From: Nitratiruptor sp.
GTDB taxonomy: Bacteria; Campylobacterota; Campylobacteria; Campylobacterales; Nitratiruptoraceae
Direction of reading: 5' to 3'
NCBI GenBank assembly: GCA_015494535.1
Contig: WGBC01000093.1
Span: 1 to 39,087, forward strand
DNA: 39,087 nucleotides
Shown here: positions 25,935 through 33,670 of the stretch, piece after piece
Position numbering within the stretch: position 1 is the first letter of the stretch
Layout: every line of letters begins with the position of its first letter
Program-made: the position numbers and the translations under genes
The notes under the pieces: model-generated
Databases searched by the model: none
What the model was told of the DNA's origin: nothing
Seen by the model: the letters and a program-made list of their open reading frames with translations, nothing else

Positions 25935-26954
25935 ATGCCTATTCAAAGAGTAAAAGAGGCTATTGAAGAGATCAAAAAAGGTAATATGGTCGTGATGATT
26001 GACGACGAAGATCGCGAGAACGAGGGTGATCTCGTCTATGCAGCGACCTTTAGTACGCCTGAAAAGGTCAATTTCTTGGCAGCTGAGGCGAGAGGGCTTA
26101 TCTGCGTGGCACTTTCGAAAGATATCGCTAACAGACTCCATCTTGAGCCAATGGTGCAAAAGAACGATTCAGCCCACGAGACAGCCTTTACCGTGAGCGT
26201 GGATGCGAAGGAAACGACTACGGGAATTTCTGCCTATGAGCGAGATCTTACCATCAAACTTTTAGCAAGCCCACTTAGTACGGCCGATGATTTTGTGCGA
26301 CCTGGACATATTTTCCCGCTCGTGGCAAAAGAGGGTGGCGTGCTCGTGCGCACGGGACATACCGAAGGCTCTGTGGATCTTTGCAGGCTTGCTGGATTGC
26401 AGCCGGCTGCTGTGATTTGTGAGATCATGAATCCCGATGGCACGATGGCAAGACGCGATAGCCTCGAAGAGTTTGCCAAAAAGCACAATCTCAAAATAGT
26501 CTATATCTCCGATATCATAGAGTATCGCCTGCAAAACGAACGGCTTATCAAGCAAATCGAGAGCAAAGAAATCGACTTTTTTGGCGTGAAAGTGAAGGAG
26601 CGACGATTTCAAGATCATTTGGGCAACATCCATACCGCTATCATCTTCTATTCAGCAGCGGGTACTAGCAACGTGAAGTTTCACAATGTGATGGACGATA
26701 GGGATCTGTTGTTGGAACAGAAGCGTTTTCACTCGCTCATGAATGCCATCGAGTATCTCAAGAAAAATAGCGGCGTGCTTATATTTTTGGATAGGCAGCG
26801 AAGTGGCGATCAGACCAAAGAGTTCGGTATAGGTGCGCAGATTCTCAAAGAGCTTGGCGTGCACAACATCCGCTTGCTCACTTCCCACAAAGGCAGAGAA
26901 TTCGTGGGGCTTAGCGGTTTTGGGCTCAATATCGTGGAAGAGATCGAGATATGA
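25935..26954 (+). CDS. ribBA: 3,4-dihydroxy-2-butanone-4-phosphate synthase with degenerate GTP cyclohydrolase II domain
   Basis: 339 residues. The N-terminal RibB domain (1 to about 205) forms the four-carbon precursor of riboflavin. Its catalytic DRENEGD (residues 26-32), RPGHIFPL and the TGHTEGSVDL loop are intact. The C-terminal part (from about 210) aligns in outline with GTP cyclohydrolase II: GIGAQILKELGVHNIRLLT is retained. However, the zinc-binding Cys triad and the RQEGRGIGL catalytic element are absent, replaced by sequence such as DRQRSGDQTKEF. So the fusion should supply only the RibB step; a separate RibA is expected elsewhere. Similar hybrids are known in Helicobacter. It overlaps the next gene by ATGA. 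Confidence 0.9.
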   Translation: MPIQRVKEAIEEIKKGNMVVMIDDEDRENEGDLVYAATFSTPEKVNFLAAEARGLICVALSKDIANRLHLEPMVQKNDSAHETAFTVSVDAKETTTGISAYERDLTIKLLASPLSTADDFVRPGHIFPLVAKEGGVLVRTGHTEGSVDLCRLAGLQPAAVICEIMNPDGTMARRDSLEEFAKKHNLKIVYISDIIEYRLQNERLIKQIESKEIDFFGVKVKERRFQDHLGNIHTAIIFYSAAGTSNVKFHNVMDDRDLLLEQKRFHSLMNAIEYLKKNSGVLIFLDRQRSGDQTKEFGIGAQILKELGVHNIRLLTSHKGREFVGLSGFGLNIVEEIEI

Positions 26955-27334
26955 AAATACGCGTCTACTACGAAGATGTGGATATTGGAGGAGTGGTCTA
27001 TCACTCCAAGTATCTTAACTTTTGCGAAAGGGCAAGAAGCGATCTCTTTTTCGTTCATGGCAAAACGCCCGTGTGGCAAGGTTATCACTTCGTGGTAAGA
27101 AGGCTTCAAGCAGACTACATCAAACCCGCATTCTTTGGCGATGAGTTGGAGGTGAAGACTGCGCTAAGAGAGCTGGCAAGGGTGAAAGTCTCACTTACGC
27201 AGTTGATTTATAGAGGCGAAGAGAAGATATTTGCGATGGAAATAGAACTAGTTTGTTTGAAAGGGGAGCGGATCGCTAAAATCCCTCCCTATTTTCAAGA
27301 GCTTTTTGCACAGTTTCAAAGCCAAAAGCTGTAG
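26951..27334 (+). CDS. ybgC: YbgC-type acyl-CoA thioesterase
   Basis: 127 residues, a single hot-dog-fold domain of the YbgC/4-hydroxybenzoyl-CoA thioesterase family. The active-site signature YYEDVDIGGVVYHSKYLNFCERAR at the N-terminus includes the catalytic Asp (DVD) and the His of YHSKY. It overlaps ribBA by 4 nt. YbgC is often associated with the Tol-Pal envelope system or phospholipid turnover; no tol genes are in this window. Its 3' end overlaps the convergent gene by 59 nt. Confidence 0.87.
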   Translation: MKIRVYYEDVDIGGVVYHSKYLNFCERARSDLFFVHGKTPVWQGYHFVVRRLQADYIKPAFFGDELEVKTALRELARVKVSLTQLIYRGEEKIFAMEIELVCLKGERIAKIPPYFQELFAQFQSQKL

Positions 27335-28463
27335 TTTTGGAGATTTGGGTGTCGAAGCGCAGTTGATTGCCTGTGAAATCCTCTCTTAGCTTTTTTGGAG
27401 CATTTTGCGTGATGGCGAAAAAGTTGTCAATCCCCACAATCGTCGTGTAATCCAGCCAACTATAGAAGAGATCCTCATGTAACATAGCCGCATACGCATC
27501 GATGGCTTTCGGATAGGATGGCGCAATATGGGCGATGTAGAGCTCTTTTCTATTTTCTGATTGAATGAGTGAAAAGAGTTTTGGTGTAAAGTTTATCTGC
27601 GTCGAGAGTTTCATGGGTGGCTCTATCGCATAGAGCGGCAGTTGCGAGAGGATCAATGAGGTTTTGATAGGTGGGGTGTTGAGCAAAAGCGCGGAAGCGT
27701 TGAGATCTTCATTATTTTGCAGGTATTGTTTGAGATTGCTATAGGCTTTATCCACTGGATAGAGTTTGATGGCTTTATCGTAATTCTCCTGGGCTATTTT
27801 TGTTAGATAGCTAGAAAGCATGGAGTTTTTGAGATAGAAGATGGCAAGGTTGTATTGGCTCAATTGCAAAAGCTCATCTATCTGCGCTTTGTAGTCTATT
27901 CCTCCAAAGTAGAGGTTGTCGCCGCTTTGAGAAATTGAGGAAGCGTGCAGTGTGGGGATGAAAAAGCGCGCATCTTGAGGCAGATTGGATAGAGAATTGC
28001 TTTCGCTGTAGGTTGCTATGAGGATATTGAGCGCGTCTGTTTCATATGAAATTGAATCAAAGGTTATGTTATTTTCGATGATATGGGTATTGATGGCAAA
28101 AGGGACTTTTCTATGTAGATAGTAGCTAGTGGCCGCTTTTGCGAGATGGTTGCAAATTGAACGCGTTCTTTTGTGGCAGTAGAGATGGATAGCCATATGC
28201 TGGATAGGCAGAATTGGCTTGAGGTGAAAAAGGCTCAAGAAATTTTGGTACTGGGGTTTGAAATCTTCGATATTATCTTTGTCGAGGTGCGCTAAGAAAG
28301 AAAAATACTGCTCATTTTGCAAAAACTCTTCTAAACAGTAATTATCACATTGGTAGGTATCGAGATTGATGATAGTAAGACTTGGCAGCGGCAAAGGAGA
28401 GAGCACTCTCGCCCCTGCCAAAAGCGTGATGGATATGAAAAGCGCTGCTACGAGACTTCGCAT
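27276..28463 (-). CDS. Exported protein of unknown function, possibly periplasmic-binding-protein fold
   Basis: 395 residues with a signal peptide (MRSLVAALFISITLLAGARV); no lipobox Cys. Two Cys pairs (CDNYC near residue 40 and CHKRTRSIC near residue 110) suit an oxidising periplasm. The central part (NILIATYSES, ARFFIPTLHASSISQSGDNLYFGG, NLAIFYLKNSMLSSYLTKIAQENY) alternates strands and helices like a type I periplasmic binding fold, such as LpoA/LppC-like proteins. This is an impression only. It overlaps the UDG gene by 16 nt at its start and ybgC by 59 nt at its end. Confidence 0.65.
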   Translation of the reverse strand: MRSLVAALFISITLLAGARVLSPLPLPSLTIINLDTYQCDNYCLEEFLQNEQYFSFLAHLDKDNIEDFKPQYQNFLSLFHLKPILPIQHMAIHLYCHKRTRSICNHLAKAATSYYLHRKVPFAINTHIIENNITFDSISYETDALNILIATYSESNSLSNLPQDARFFIPTLHASSISQSGDNLYFGGIDYKAQIDELLQLSQYNLAIFYLKNSMLSSYLTKIAQENYDKAIKLYPVDKAYSNLKQYLQNNEDLNASALLLNTPPIKTSLILSQLPLYAIEPPMKLSTQINFTPKLFSLIQSENRKELYIAHIAPSYPKAIDAYAAMLHEDLFYSWLDYTTIVGIDNFFAITQNAPKKLREDFTGNQLRFDTQISKTTAFGFETVQKALENREGF

Positions 28464-29107
28464 AGAAGTTCCTTGATTGTCAGTAGATCTTCGTAGGCTT
28501 CTTTCTTTTTGGATGGATTGCGTAGAAGAAAACTAGGATGGAATGTTGGAATGAGGATTCTGCCTTGGAAATTGAGTTTTTTGCCTCTGATTTTAGAAAT
28601 AGGGGTTTTGTCGTTGGTGAGATGTCTATAACTTGTGCTGCCGAGGGCTACGATGATTTTGGGATTAACTATCTCGATCTGTTTGAAAAGATAAGGAATG
28701 CAGCTAGCTACTTCATCAGGTGTTGGAACGCGGTTGTTTGGGGGGCGGCATTTGACAATATTGGCAATAAATACTTCGCTGCGTCTAATCTCCAAAACGT
28801 TTTCGATCATTTTCGTAAGCAGCTGCCCAGCCCTTCCGACGAAAGGGCGTCCTGTCTCATCCTCGGTAGCTCCTGGTCCCTCTCCCACAAACATCAGCTT
28901 CGCCTCTGGGTTTCCTTCGCCAAAGACTACATTTTTTCTCGTTTTTGCCAAGTTGCATAGATGGCACTGTAACACTATCTTTTTCAAAGCTTCCAAATCG
29001 TCTGGAAGTGTATCTGTAGCGATTTTTTTGCTCTCAATTGGGTTCATGTATGTCGTACCTAACCATTGATATCTATAAAGTACATGGAGTAATTGCGTTT
29101 TGTTCAT
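28448..29107 (-). CDS. Family 4 (iron-sulphur) uracil-DNA glycosylase
   Basis: 219 residues; removes uracil from DNA, a family common in thermophiles and in Campylobacterota. The Fe-S ligands are seen as CHLC near residue 48 and C-x15-C across KCRPPNNRVPTPDEVASC. Catalytic motif 1 is VGEGPGATEDETGRPFVGRAG and motif 2 is PTFHPSFLLRNP. The upstream Met at 29107 is kept because the first 20 residues look like the helical extension seen in epsilonproteobacterial homologues, though its ribosome site is poor; Met21 is an alternative. Confidence 0.88.
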   Translation of the reverse strand: MNKTQLLHVLYRYQWLGTTYMNPIESKKIATDTLPDDLEALKKIVLQCHLCNLAKTRKNVVFGEGNPEAKLMFVGEGPGATEDETGRPFVGRAGQLLTKMIENVLEIRRSEVFIANIVKCRPPNNRVPTPDEVASCIPYLFKQIEIVNPKIIVALGSTSYRHLTNDKTPISKIRGKKLNFQGRILIPTFHPSFLLRNPSKKKEAYEDLLTIKELLCEVS

Positions 29108-29144
29108 AGGAGATATAATACTTAAGAGGGGATTAAAAAGAGGT

Positions 29145-29164
29145 TAAAAGGGGCCAAAGCCCCT
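29145..29164 (-). terminator. Intrinsic terminator after superoxide reductase
   Basis: On the minus strand a 6-bp stem AGGGGC/GCCCCT with a 4-nt loop is followed by TTTTAACC. It starts 5 nt after the superoxide reductase stop. Confidence 0.7.
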
Positions 29165-29168
29165 GGGA

Positions 29169-29552
29169 TTATTCTGTGACTTCCACTACTACTGGATCGC
29201 TCTCCCAAAGTCCGTGTTTAGTACAGTAACTCATAGCTGTGAGTTTGAGCTTTTTGGTTGGGATGATGTAGAAATCTACCTCTACTTGACTCTTTTCATT
29301 ACCAAGTGTTCCTGGCGTGAACGTTGCTTGTCCTAAAAGTCTCTCACCATCCCAGAGCTGAACATACGCGATGTAATGATCGAAATCGTCTGGATGTGAG
29401 TATTCGTTCCCAACTTTTACTTTCACTTTGAACTTCTCACCTTTTTTTGCAGTGCTTTCGCAGTGAATGAAAGGTGAGTGTCTGTCGATATAGTCTTTTT
29501 TAGACTCTCTTTCTACTTCACTGATGTCTACGTATCTGTTGATTGTTGGCAT
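29169..29552 (-). CDS. Superoxide reductase (neelaredoxin-type)
   Basis: 127 residues; reduces superoxide to hydrogen peroxide at a mononuclear non-haem iron without releasing oxygen, typical of microaerophiles and anaerobes. The four His plus one Cys iron site is complete: His25 (RHSPF), His53 and His59 (EYSHPDDFDHY), Cys110 and His113 (SYCTKHGLW). It lacks the extra N-terminal desulforedoxin domain. The usual Glu-Lys before the first His is Asp23-Arg24 here. GGAGG precedes the ATG. It is a single gene with its own terminator and a palindromic operator candidate upstream. Confidence 0.9.
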   Translation of the reverse strand: MPTINRYVDISEVERESKKDYIDRHSPFIHCESTAKKGEKFKVKVKVGNEYSHPDDFDHYIAYVQLWDGERLLGQATFTPGTLGNEKSQVEVDFYIIPTKKLKLTAMSYCTKHGLWESDPVVVEVTE

Positions 29553-29605
29553 GTTTGCCTCCTTTTTTGGTTTTGTTTATCACTATTGTACTTGAAAAAG
29601 ATTAA

Positions 29606-29628
29606 AATAGGATAAAATTTATCCTATT
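29606..29628. promoter_or_regulatory. Perfect 23-nt palindrome, candidate operator
   Basis: Arms AATAGGATAAA and TTTATCCTATT flank a single central A. It lies between the divergent superoxide reductase and LETM1-like genes, 54 nt from the former start and 34 nt from the latter. A TACAAT -10 candidate for the reductase lies about 17 nt away on the minus strand, so a bound protein would cover the -35 region. The regulator is unknown; an oxidative-stress or iron sensor is the natural guess. Confidence 0.6.
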
Positions 29629-29661
29629 TACATAGTTGCAAGTTTTGGATAAAATTCACTT

Positions 29662-29946
29662 ATGTTTAAAAGAGTAGTGAATAGAGCCAAAAGAGAGTGC
29701 AAAAAAGCCTCTATCGTCCTTTTGCGAGAGTTCAAAGAGACGAAGAGAATGCTGCAAGTCTATATACATCAAAGAGACAATCGCGAGTTGATGCGGTTTG
29801 CAAACAGGCAACTTGTAGATATTTTCAAGATCTTATTTCTATTTCCTATTTCACTGCTGCCCGGATCTGTGATCATTGTAACCCTTTTGGAGCTCATTGC
29901 CAAAATCTTCAAAACGACGATTTTTCCTACGAAGACAAAATTCTAA
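29662..29946 (+). CDS. Small LETM1-like membrane-associated protein
   Basis: 94 residues. A basic amphipathic N-terminal two thirds (RAKRECKKASIVLLREFKETKRML) precedes one hydrophobic segment, ILFLFPISLLPGSVIIVTLLELIAKIF, and a short tail IFPTKTKF. The LFPISLLPGS...LLELIAK arrangement ending in a Pro-Thr/Ser-Phe-like tail resembles the short bacterial proteins with a LETM1-like domain. Function is unknown. No ribosome site precedes the ATG. A TAAAAT box at 29650-29655 sits so close that transcription might start at the ATG itself. Confidence 0.62.
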   Translation: MFKRVVNRAKRECKKASIVLLREFKETKRMLQVYIHQRDNRELMRFANRQLVDIFKILFLFPISLLPGSVIIVTLLELIAKIFKTTIFPTKTKF

Positions 29947-29954
29947 GCCCCAGC

Positions 29955-30839
29955 TTACGCTGGAACTTCTGTGACGTGATGTTTAAGACCCAACTCTTCT
30001 GGCGTGCAGCCAAGAGCAAGTCCTATGAGTTGCGGCAGGTGGAGGATTGGCATAGGAGTTGGGAGCTCTCTACCCACTGTCTTGACTGCGCTTTTTTGCT
30101 TCACATCGAGATTGAGGTGACAGAGTGGGCAAGGGGTTACCATCACATCCGCGTTGTTGTCGAGTGCATCGACTATGGCGTTGCCCGTGAGGATATTGGA
30201 AGTTTTTGGCGCTTGCAAGTCCACATGAAATCCACAGCATTTGGTTTTGTGCTCATAGTCGACGCTATTGCCCTCAAGCGCTTCGATGAGCTCATCTAGT
30301 GAAGTTGGGTTGTATGGATTCTCTTTGGTTCTGTTGAAGTGGTGGTGTAGTTCGCTCGGTCTGATGTTGTGGCAGCCGTAGAATGCCGCGATATTGAGCT
30401 GGCTTAGAGGTTTAACCACCTTTTTGCGAAGGTTGTCGAGTCCATAATCCTCAATCAAAGCATAGAGAAAGTGGCGCACGTTGCTTGTGCCTTTATATTC
30501 AAGCCCAACTTCCGCGAGGCTCGCATTGACTTTGGCCTTAAGTTCCTCATCTTCGTCGAGCCTATGCTTTGTCATAGCGGTATTGAGCTGGCAAGTGTTA
30601 CAAATAGTTACCATATCCAGCCCGCGTTTTTCCGCATAGCATATGTTGCGCGCATTGAGTACGAGGCTCAAGAATTCGTCGAAATCTTGCAGATGGCTTG
30701 CCCCACAGCAGCTTGCCTCATCGAGTAGAACAAGTTCGATATCAAGTTTTTTGGCGATCGCCAAAGTCGATTTGAGAAGTTCTGGCGTACTCTCTCTTGC
30801 CGTACAACCTGTATAGAGTGCATATGTTAATTTACTCAT
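29955..30839 (-). CDS. sdhE: Succinate dehydrogenase/fumarate reductase type-E subunit (CCG-domain)
   Basis: 294 residues with two cysteine-rich CCG domains, as in HdrB. The first has TGCTAREST, EASCCGASHL and ICNTCQLN; the second has YGCHNIRPSE, TKCCGFHVDL and TPCPLCHLNLD. In type-E (non-classical) complexes this subunit binds an unusual Fe-S cluster and links the hydrophilic SdhAB to the membrane and quinone without haem b. It follows sdhB by 10 nt. Together with sdhA and sdhB it forms the sdhABE set known in Campylobacter and Wolinella, where it acts as a methylmenaquinol:fumarate reductase. Confidence 0.9.
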   Translation of the reverse strand: MSKLTYALYTGCTARESTPELLKSTLAIAKKLDIELVLLDEASCCGASHLQDFDEFLSLVLNARNICYAEKRGLDMVTICNTCQLNTAMTKHRLDEDEELKAKVNASLAEVGLEYKGTSNVRHFLYALIEDYGLDNLRKKVVKPLSQLNIAAFYGCHNIRPSELHHHFNRTKENPYNPTSLDELIEALEGNSVDYEHKTKCCGFHVDLQAPKTSNILTGNAIVDALDNNADVMVTPCPLCHLNLDVKQKSAVKTVGRELPTPMPILHLPQLIGLALGCTPEELGLKHHVTEVPA

Positions 30840-30849
30840 CGCCTATCCT

Positions 30850-31806
30850 TTAAAATTTTACAGTAGAAGAGATTTTGACAAGTTTTTTGATCTCATCAAG
30901 GTTTTTGGATTTTGGCATATTCCAAGGCATAACGATTTTGCCTTTTTTAAACATCGCCAAAGCTTCAGGTATATGCTTCAATACGCCAAAGCCTTCACTG
31001 TAGGCGACCAAATGCCCCTCATCCAAGATGCCATGTTTTTCGATAGATTTCTTGAATCCCACGGCATGGCGGGTAGCTACATTGCTCTTGGCCACACCCT
31101 CTTCGAAGATTTGATTATGCAGTTTTGTTATTTTGTCGATAGGGCTAATCTCTTTTGGACACGCCTCGGCACACTCATAGCACTTCACGCAATCCCATAC
31201 CCCTTGTCCTAGTTTATCCACAATTTCTAAGCGCTCTTTTTTTGCATGATCTCTTACATCTGCAGTGAAGCGATAAGCCTTTTCAAATGCGGCAGGTCCA
31301 AGGTAGTCTTCATTGACCTCAATGACGGGACAAGCGTAGTAGCAGCAGCCGCACTGGATGCAGTAGTCTGCCTCTTCAAGCTTGTCCGCCTCTTTTGGCG
31401 GGATAAGATTCTCTTGCTGTGGATGCTCATCAATCTCGGCTTCTAGCCAAGGTTTGACTGCTTCGTACTTTTGCCAAAAATCACTCTTATCTACGATCAT
31501 ATCTTTGATGACTCGTTTCTTGCTCACTGGTTCAATTGTGATCTCATTGCCAAATAGCTCTATCATATCTTTCATACGCTCTTTGCATGCGAGGGTGCTG
31601 CGGCCATTTACCTTGACGGCACAGCTTCCACAAATTCCGTGGCGGCAGCTTCTGCGATAGCTAAAACTACCATCGTGCTCCCATTTGATTTTGTTAAGCA
31701 CGTCAAGCACTACATCTTTTTCATCAATCTCCATTTCAATTGTGTCGTAGTGGGGGAGATAGTCGGTTTCAGCATTGAATCGAAATACTTTTAGCGTTAC
31801 TTTCAT
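30850..31806 (-). CDS. sdhB: Succinate dehydrogenase/fumarate reductase iron-sulphur subunit
   Basis: 318 residues. The N-terminal plant-ferredoxin domain holds the [2Fe-2S] ligands in SCRHGICGSCAVKVNG plus LACKER. The C-terminal ferredoxin domain has CIQCGCCYYACP and CVKCYECAEACP for [4Fe-4S] and [3Fe-4S]-type clusters. It passes electrons between the flavin in SdhA and SdhE. The tail of about 70 residues after the last Cys motif is longer than in classical SdhB, as usual for the type-E group. It starts 12 nt after sdhA. Confidence 0.94.
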   Translation of the reverse strand: MKVTLKVFRFNAETDYLPHYDTIEMEIDEKDVVLDVLNKIKWEHDGSFSYRRSCRHGICGSCAVKVNGRSTLACKERMKDMIELFGNEITIEPVSKKRVIKDMIVDKSDFWQKYEAVKPWLEAEIDEHPQQENLIPPKEADKLEEADYCIQCGCCYYACPVIEVNEDYLGPAAFEKAYRFTADVRDHAKKERLEIVDKLGQGVWDCVKCYECAEACPKEISPIDKITKLHNQIFEEGVAKSNVATRHAVGFKKSIEKHGILDEGHLVAYSEGFGVLKHIPEALAMFKKGKIVMPWNMPKSKNLDEIKKLVKISSTVKF

Positions 31807-31818
31807 TATGCGCCCCTC

Positions 31819-33534
31819 TTAATATTTTCTTTCTTGCGGTTCAAATTTTCCAAGGACAACCTCACCATATTCAAGCTTGATATTGCCCTCTTTGTCCATA
31901 TATGCAAAGGTGTGCTTGAGGAAATTCTTGTCGTCTCTGTTTGGATAGTCCTCTCTGTAGTGCGCTCCTCTAGACTCTTTTCTTGCAATCGCGCCTTCTA
32001 CGATAAATGCCGCATAATCTAGCATGTGACCAAGCTCGATAGCTTCTTGCAAGTCTGTGTTGAAAGTTTTGGATTTATCATCTATGCGGATGTTTTTGAA
32101 TCTCTCTCTTAAATTTTTAAGGATCTCTTTTTGCTTTTGCAGCGACTCTTCCGTTCTAAACACCCCACAGTTTTCGAACATCGTATCTTGCAACTCTTGG
32201 CGAAGTTTCGCAGTAGATTCATCGCCGTTGTTTGTCATAATAAACTCTATTTCACTGAGCATGTTTTTGGCTTCTTCTGGATGAGCCTCATGGCAGCTGA
32301 TGCCTTTTTCTAAATCTTTTACGATGTTTTCTCCTACGTGTCGACCAAAGAAAAGTGCTTCAAGAAGCGAGTTTGCACCAAGCCTGTTGGCTCCATGCAC
32401 GCTCACGCACGCGCACTCGCCAGCTGCATAGAGTCCTTCGGTAAGCTCAGTCGGGCTTTTTTTCACATGCCCGTTGATGTCTACCGGGATACCACCCATA
32501 GAGTAGTGTGCGGTGACTGTGATCATGATAGGCTCTTTGACCATATCTTGGCCCAAGAATGTGAGGGCTAGATCTCTAAGTTCAGGCAAACGCTCCATGA
32601 TTTTGGCTTCGCCAAGGTGGGTGAGATCGAGATAGACCGCCATCTTGTCTGGTCCTACGCCTCTGCCTTCCCGAATCTCGTTCATAATCGCTCTTGCCAC
32701 CACATCTCTGGGCGCAAGCTCCATTTTTTCAGGCGCATATTTTTCCATGAATCGCTCGCCTTCGCTGTTGTAGAGCTTGCCGCCTTCGCCTCTTGCCGCT
32801 TCGCTAATGAGAATACCGCTGCCAGCTAAGCCGCTTGGGTGAAACTGCACAAACTCCATATCTTCTAGAGGCAGCCCATGTCTTGCGAAGATACTGAGGC
32901 CATCTCCTGTATTGGCGTGGGCGTTGGAATTGATTTTGAAAGCTCTTGCATATCCACCTGTCGCAAACATTACAGCTTTTGCGTTGAAGATAGCTGGCTC
33001 CATGTTACGCAGATTGAACGCCGCTACGCCATAAGCTTTGCCATCTTTGTAGAGGATGTCGGCCACATACCACTCGTCCAAAAACTCGACGCCTTCTCTG
33101 TGGGCCTGCTCATAGATTGTCTGCAAAAGGGTCAAACCTGTTCTGTCTTTGGCAAAACATGCTCTAGGCTTACTCTGTCCTCCAAATGGGCGCTGGGCGA
33201 TGGTGCCATCTTCGTTTCTGCTGAATGCCGCACCCATATGTTCGATCCAGCGGATAGTCTCTGGGGCTTTGGAACACATGAGCTCAACCGCGTCCTGATC
33301 GGCCAAATAGTCGCTACCTTTGACAGTGTCAAACATATGAAGCTCTACATCGTCCTCTGGACTCAAAGCTGCGTTGACCCCGCCTTGCGCAGCGCCAGAG
33401 TGGCTTCGTAGGGGATGAAGTTTGGTAAGCACTACTACTTTTTTGCCGGCTTTTTTGATCTCTCTTGCAGCCGCACACCCGGCTAGACCGGAGCCGACTA
33501 TGACTACATCGTATGAGTGAATAGGTACTTCCAT
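31819..33534 (-). CDS. sdhA: Succinate dehydrogenase/fumarate reductase flavoprotein subunit
   Basis: 571 residues; interconverts succinate and fumarate. FAD fold VVIVGSGLAGCAAA at residues about 10-23, the covalent-FAD His in LRSHSGAAQGGVNAAL, the substrate loop HYSMGGIPVD and the GANRLGANSLLEALFFG C-terminal FAD segment are all present. Unlike MfrA of Wolinella and Campylobacter, there is no twin-arginine signal: the protein begins MEVPIHSYDVVIVG. The complex should therefore face the cytoplasm and could serve the TCA cycle in either direction. It heads the sdhABE operon; a TATAAT box at 33570-33575 (minus) is a plausible -10. Confidence 0.95.
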   Translation of the reverse strand: MEVPIHSYDVVIVGSGLAGCAAAREIKKAGKKVVVLTKLHPLRSHSGAAQGGVNAALSPEDDVELHMFDTVKGSDYLADQDAVELMCSKAPETIRWIEHMGAAFSRNEDGTIAQRPFGGQSKPRACFAKDRTGLTLLQTIYEQAHREGVEFLDEWYVADILYKDGKAYGVAAFNLRNMEPAIFNAKAVMFATGGYARAFKINSNAHANTGDGLSIFARHGLPLEDMEFVQFHPSGLAGSGILISEAARGEGGKLYNSEGERFMEKYAPEKMELAPRDVVARAIMNEIREGRGVGPDKMAVYLDLTHLGEAKIMERLPELRDLALTFLGQDMVKEPIMITVTAHYSMGGIPVDINGHVKKSPTELTEGLYAAGECACVSVHGANRLGANSLLEALFFGRHVGENIVKDLEKGISCHEAHPEEAKNMLSEIEFIMTNNGDESTAKLRQELQDTMFENCGVFRTEESLQKQKEILKNLRERFKNIRIDDKSKTFNTDLQEAIELGHMLDYAAFIVEGAIARKESRGAHYREDYPNRDDKNFLKHTFAYMDKEGNIKLEYGEVVLGKFEPQERKY

Positions 33535-33569
33535 CCAGGTTGTCCTTTTGTTGAAATAGAATTTTTACG

Positions 33570-33575
33570 ATTATA
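33570..33575 (-). promoter_or_regulatory. Putative -10 box for sdhABE
   Basis: The minus strand reads TATAAT 35 nt before the sdhA start, in the 136-nt divergent spacer with thiL. On the plus strand TACAAT at 33638-33643 lies 27 nt before thiL and may be its -10. Neither has a convincing -35. Confidence 0.45.
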
Positions 33576-33670
33576 TCATTTAGAGCGTCAAAAAATATTA
33601 AAAGAGTGAAAAGCACTTTTTTTAAGGGCGTCTTTGTTACAATATTTATCAAAATATCAAGGAAATACGC

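Noticed and set aside
32878-33411. 177-codon plus-strand frame opposite sdhA
   Set aside because: Shadow of sdhA, whose motifs are complete on the minus strand.
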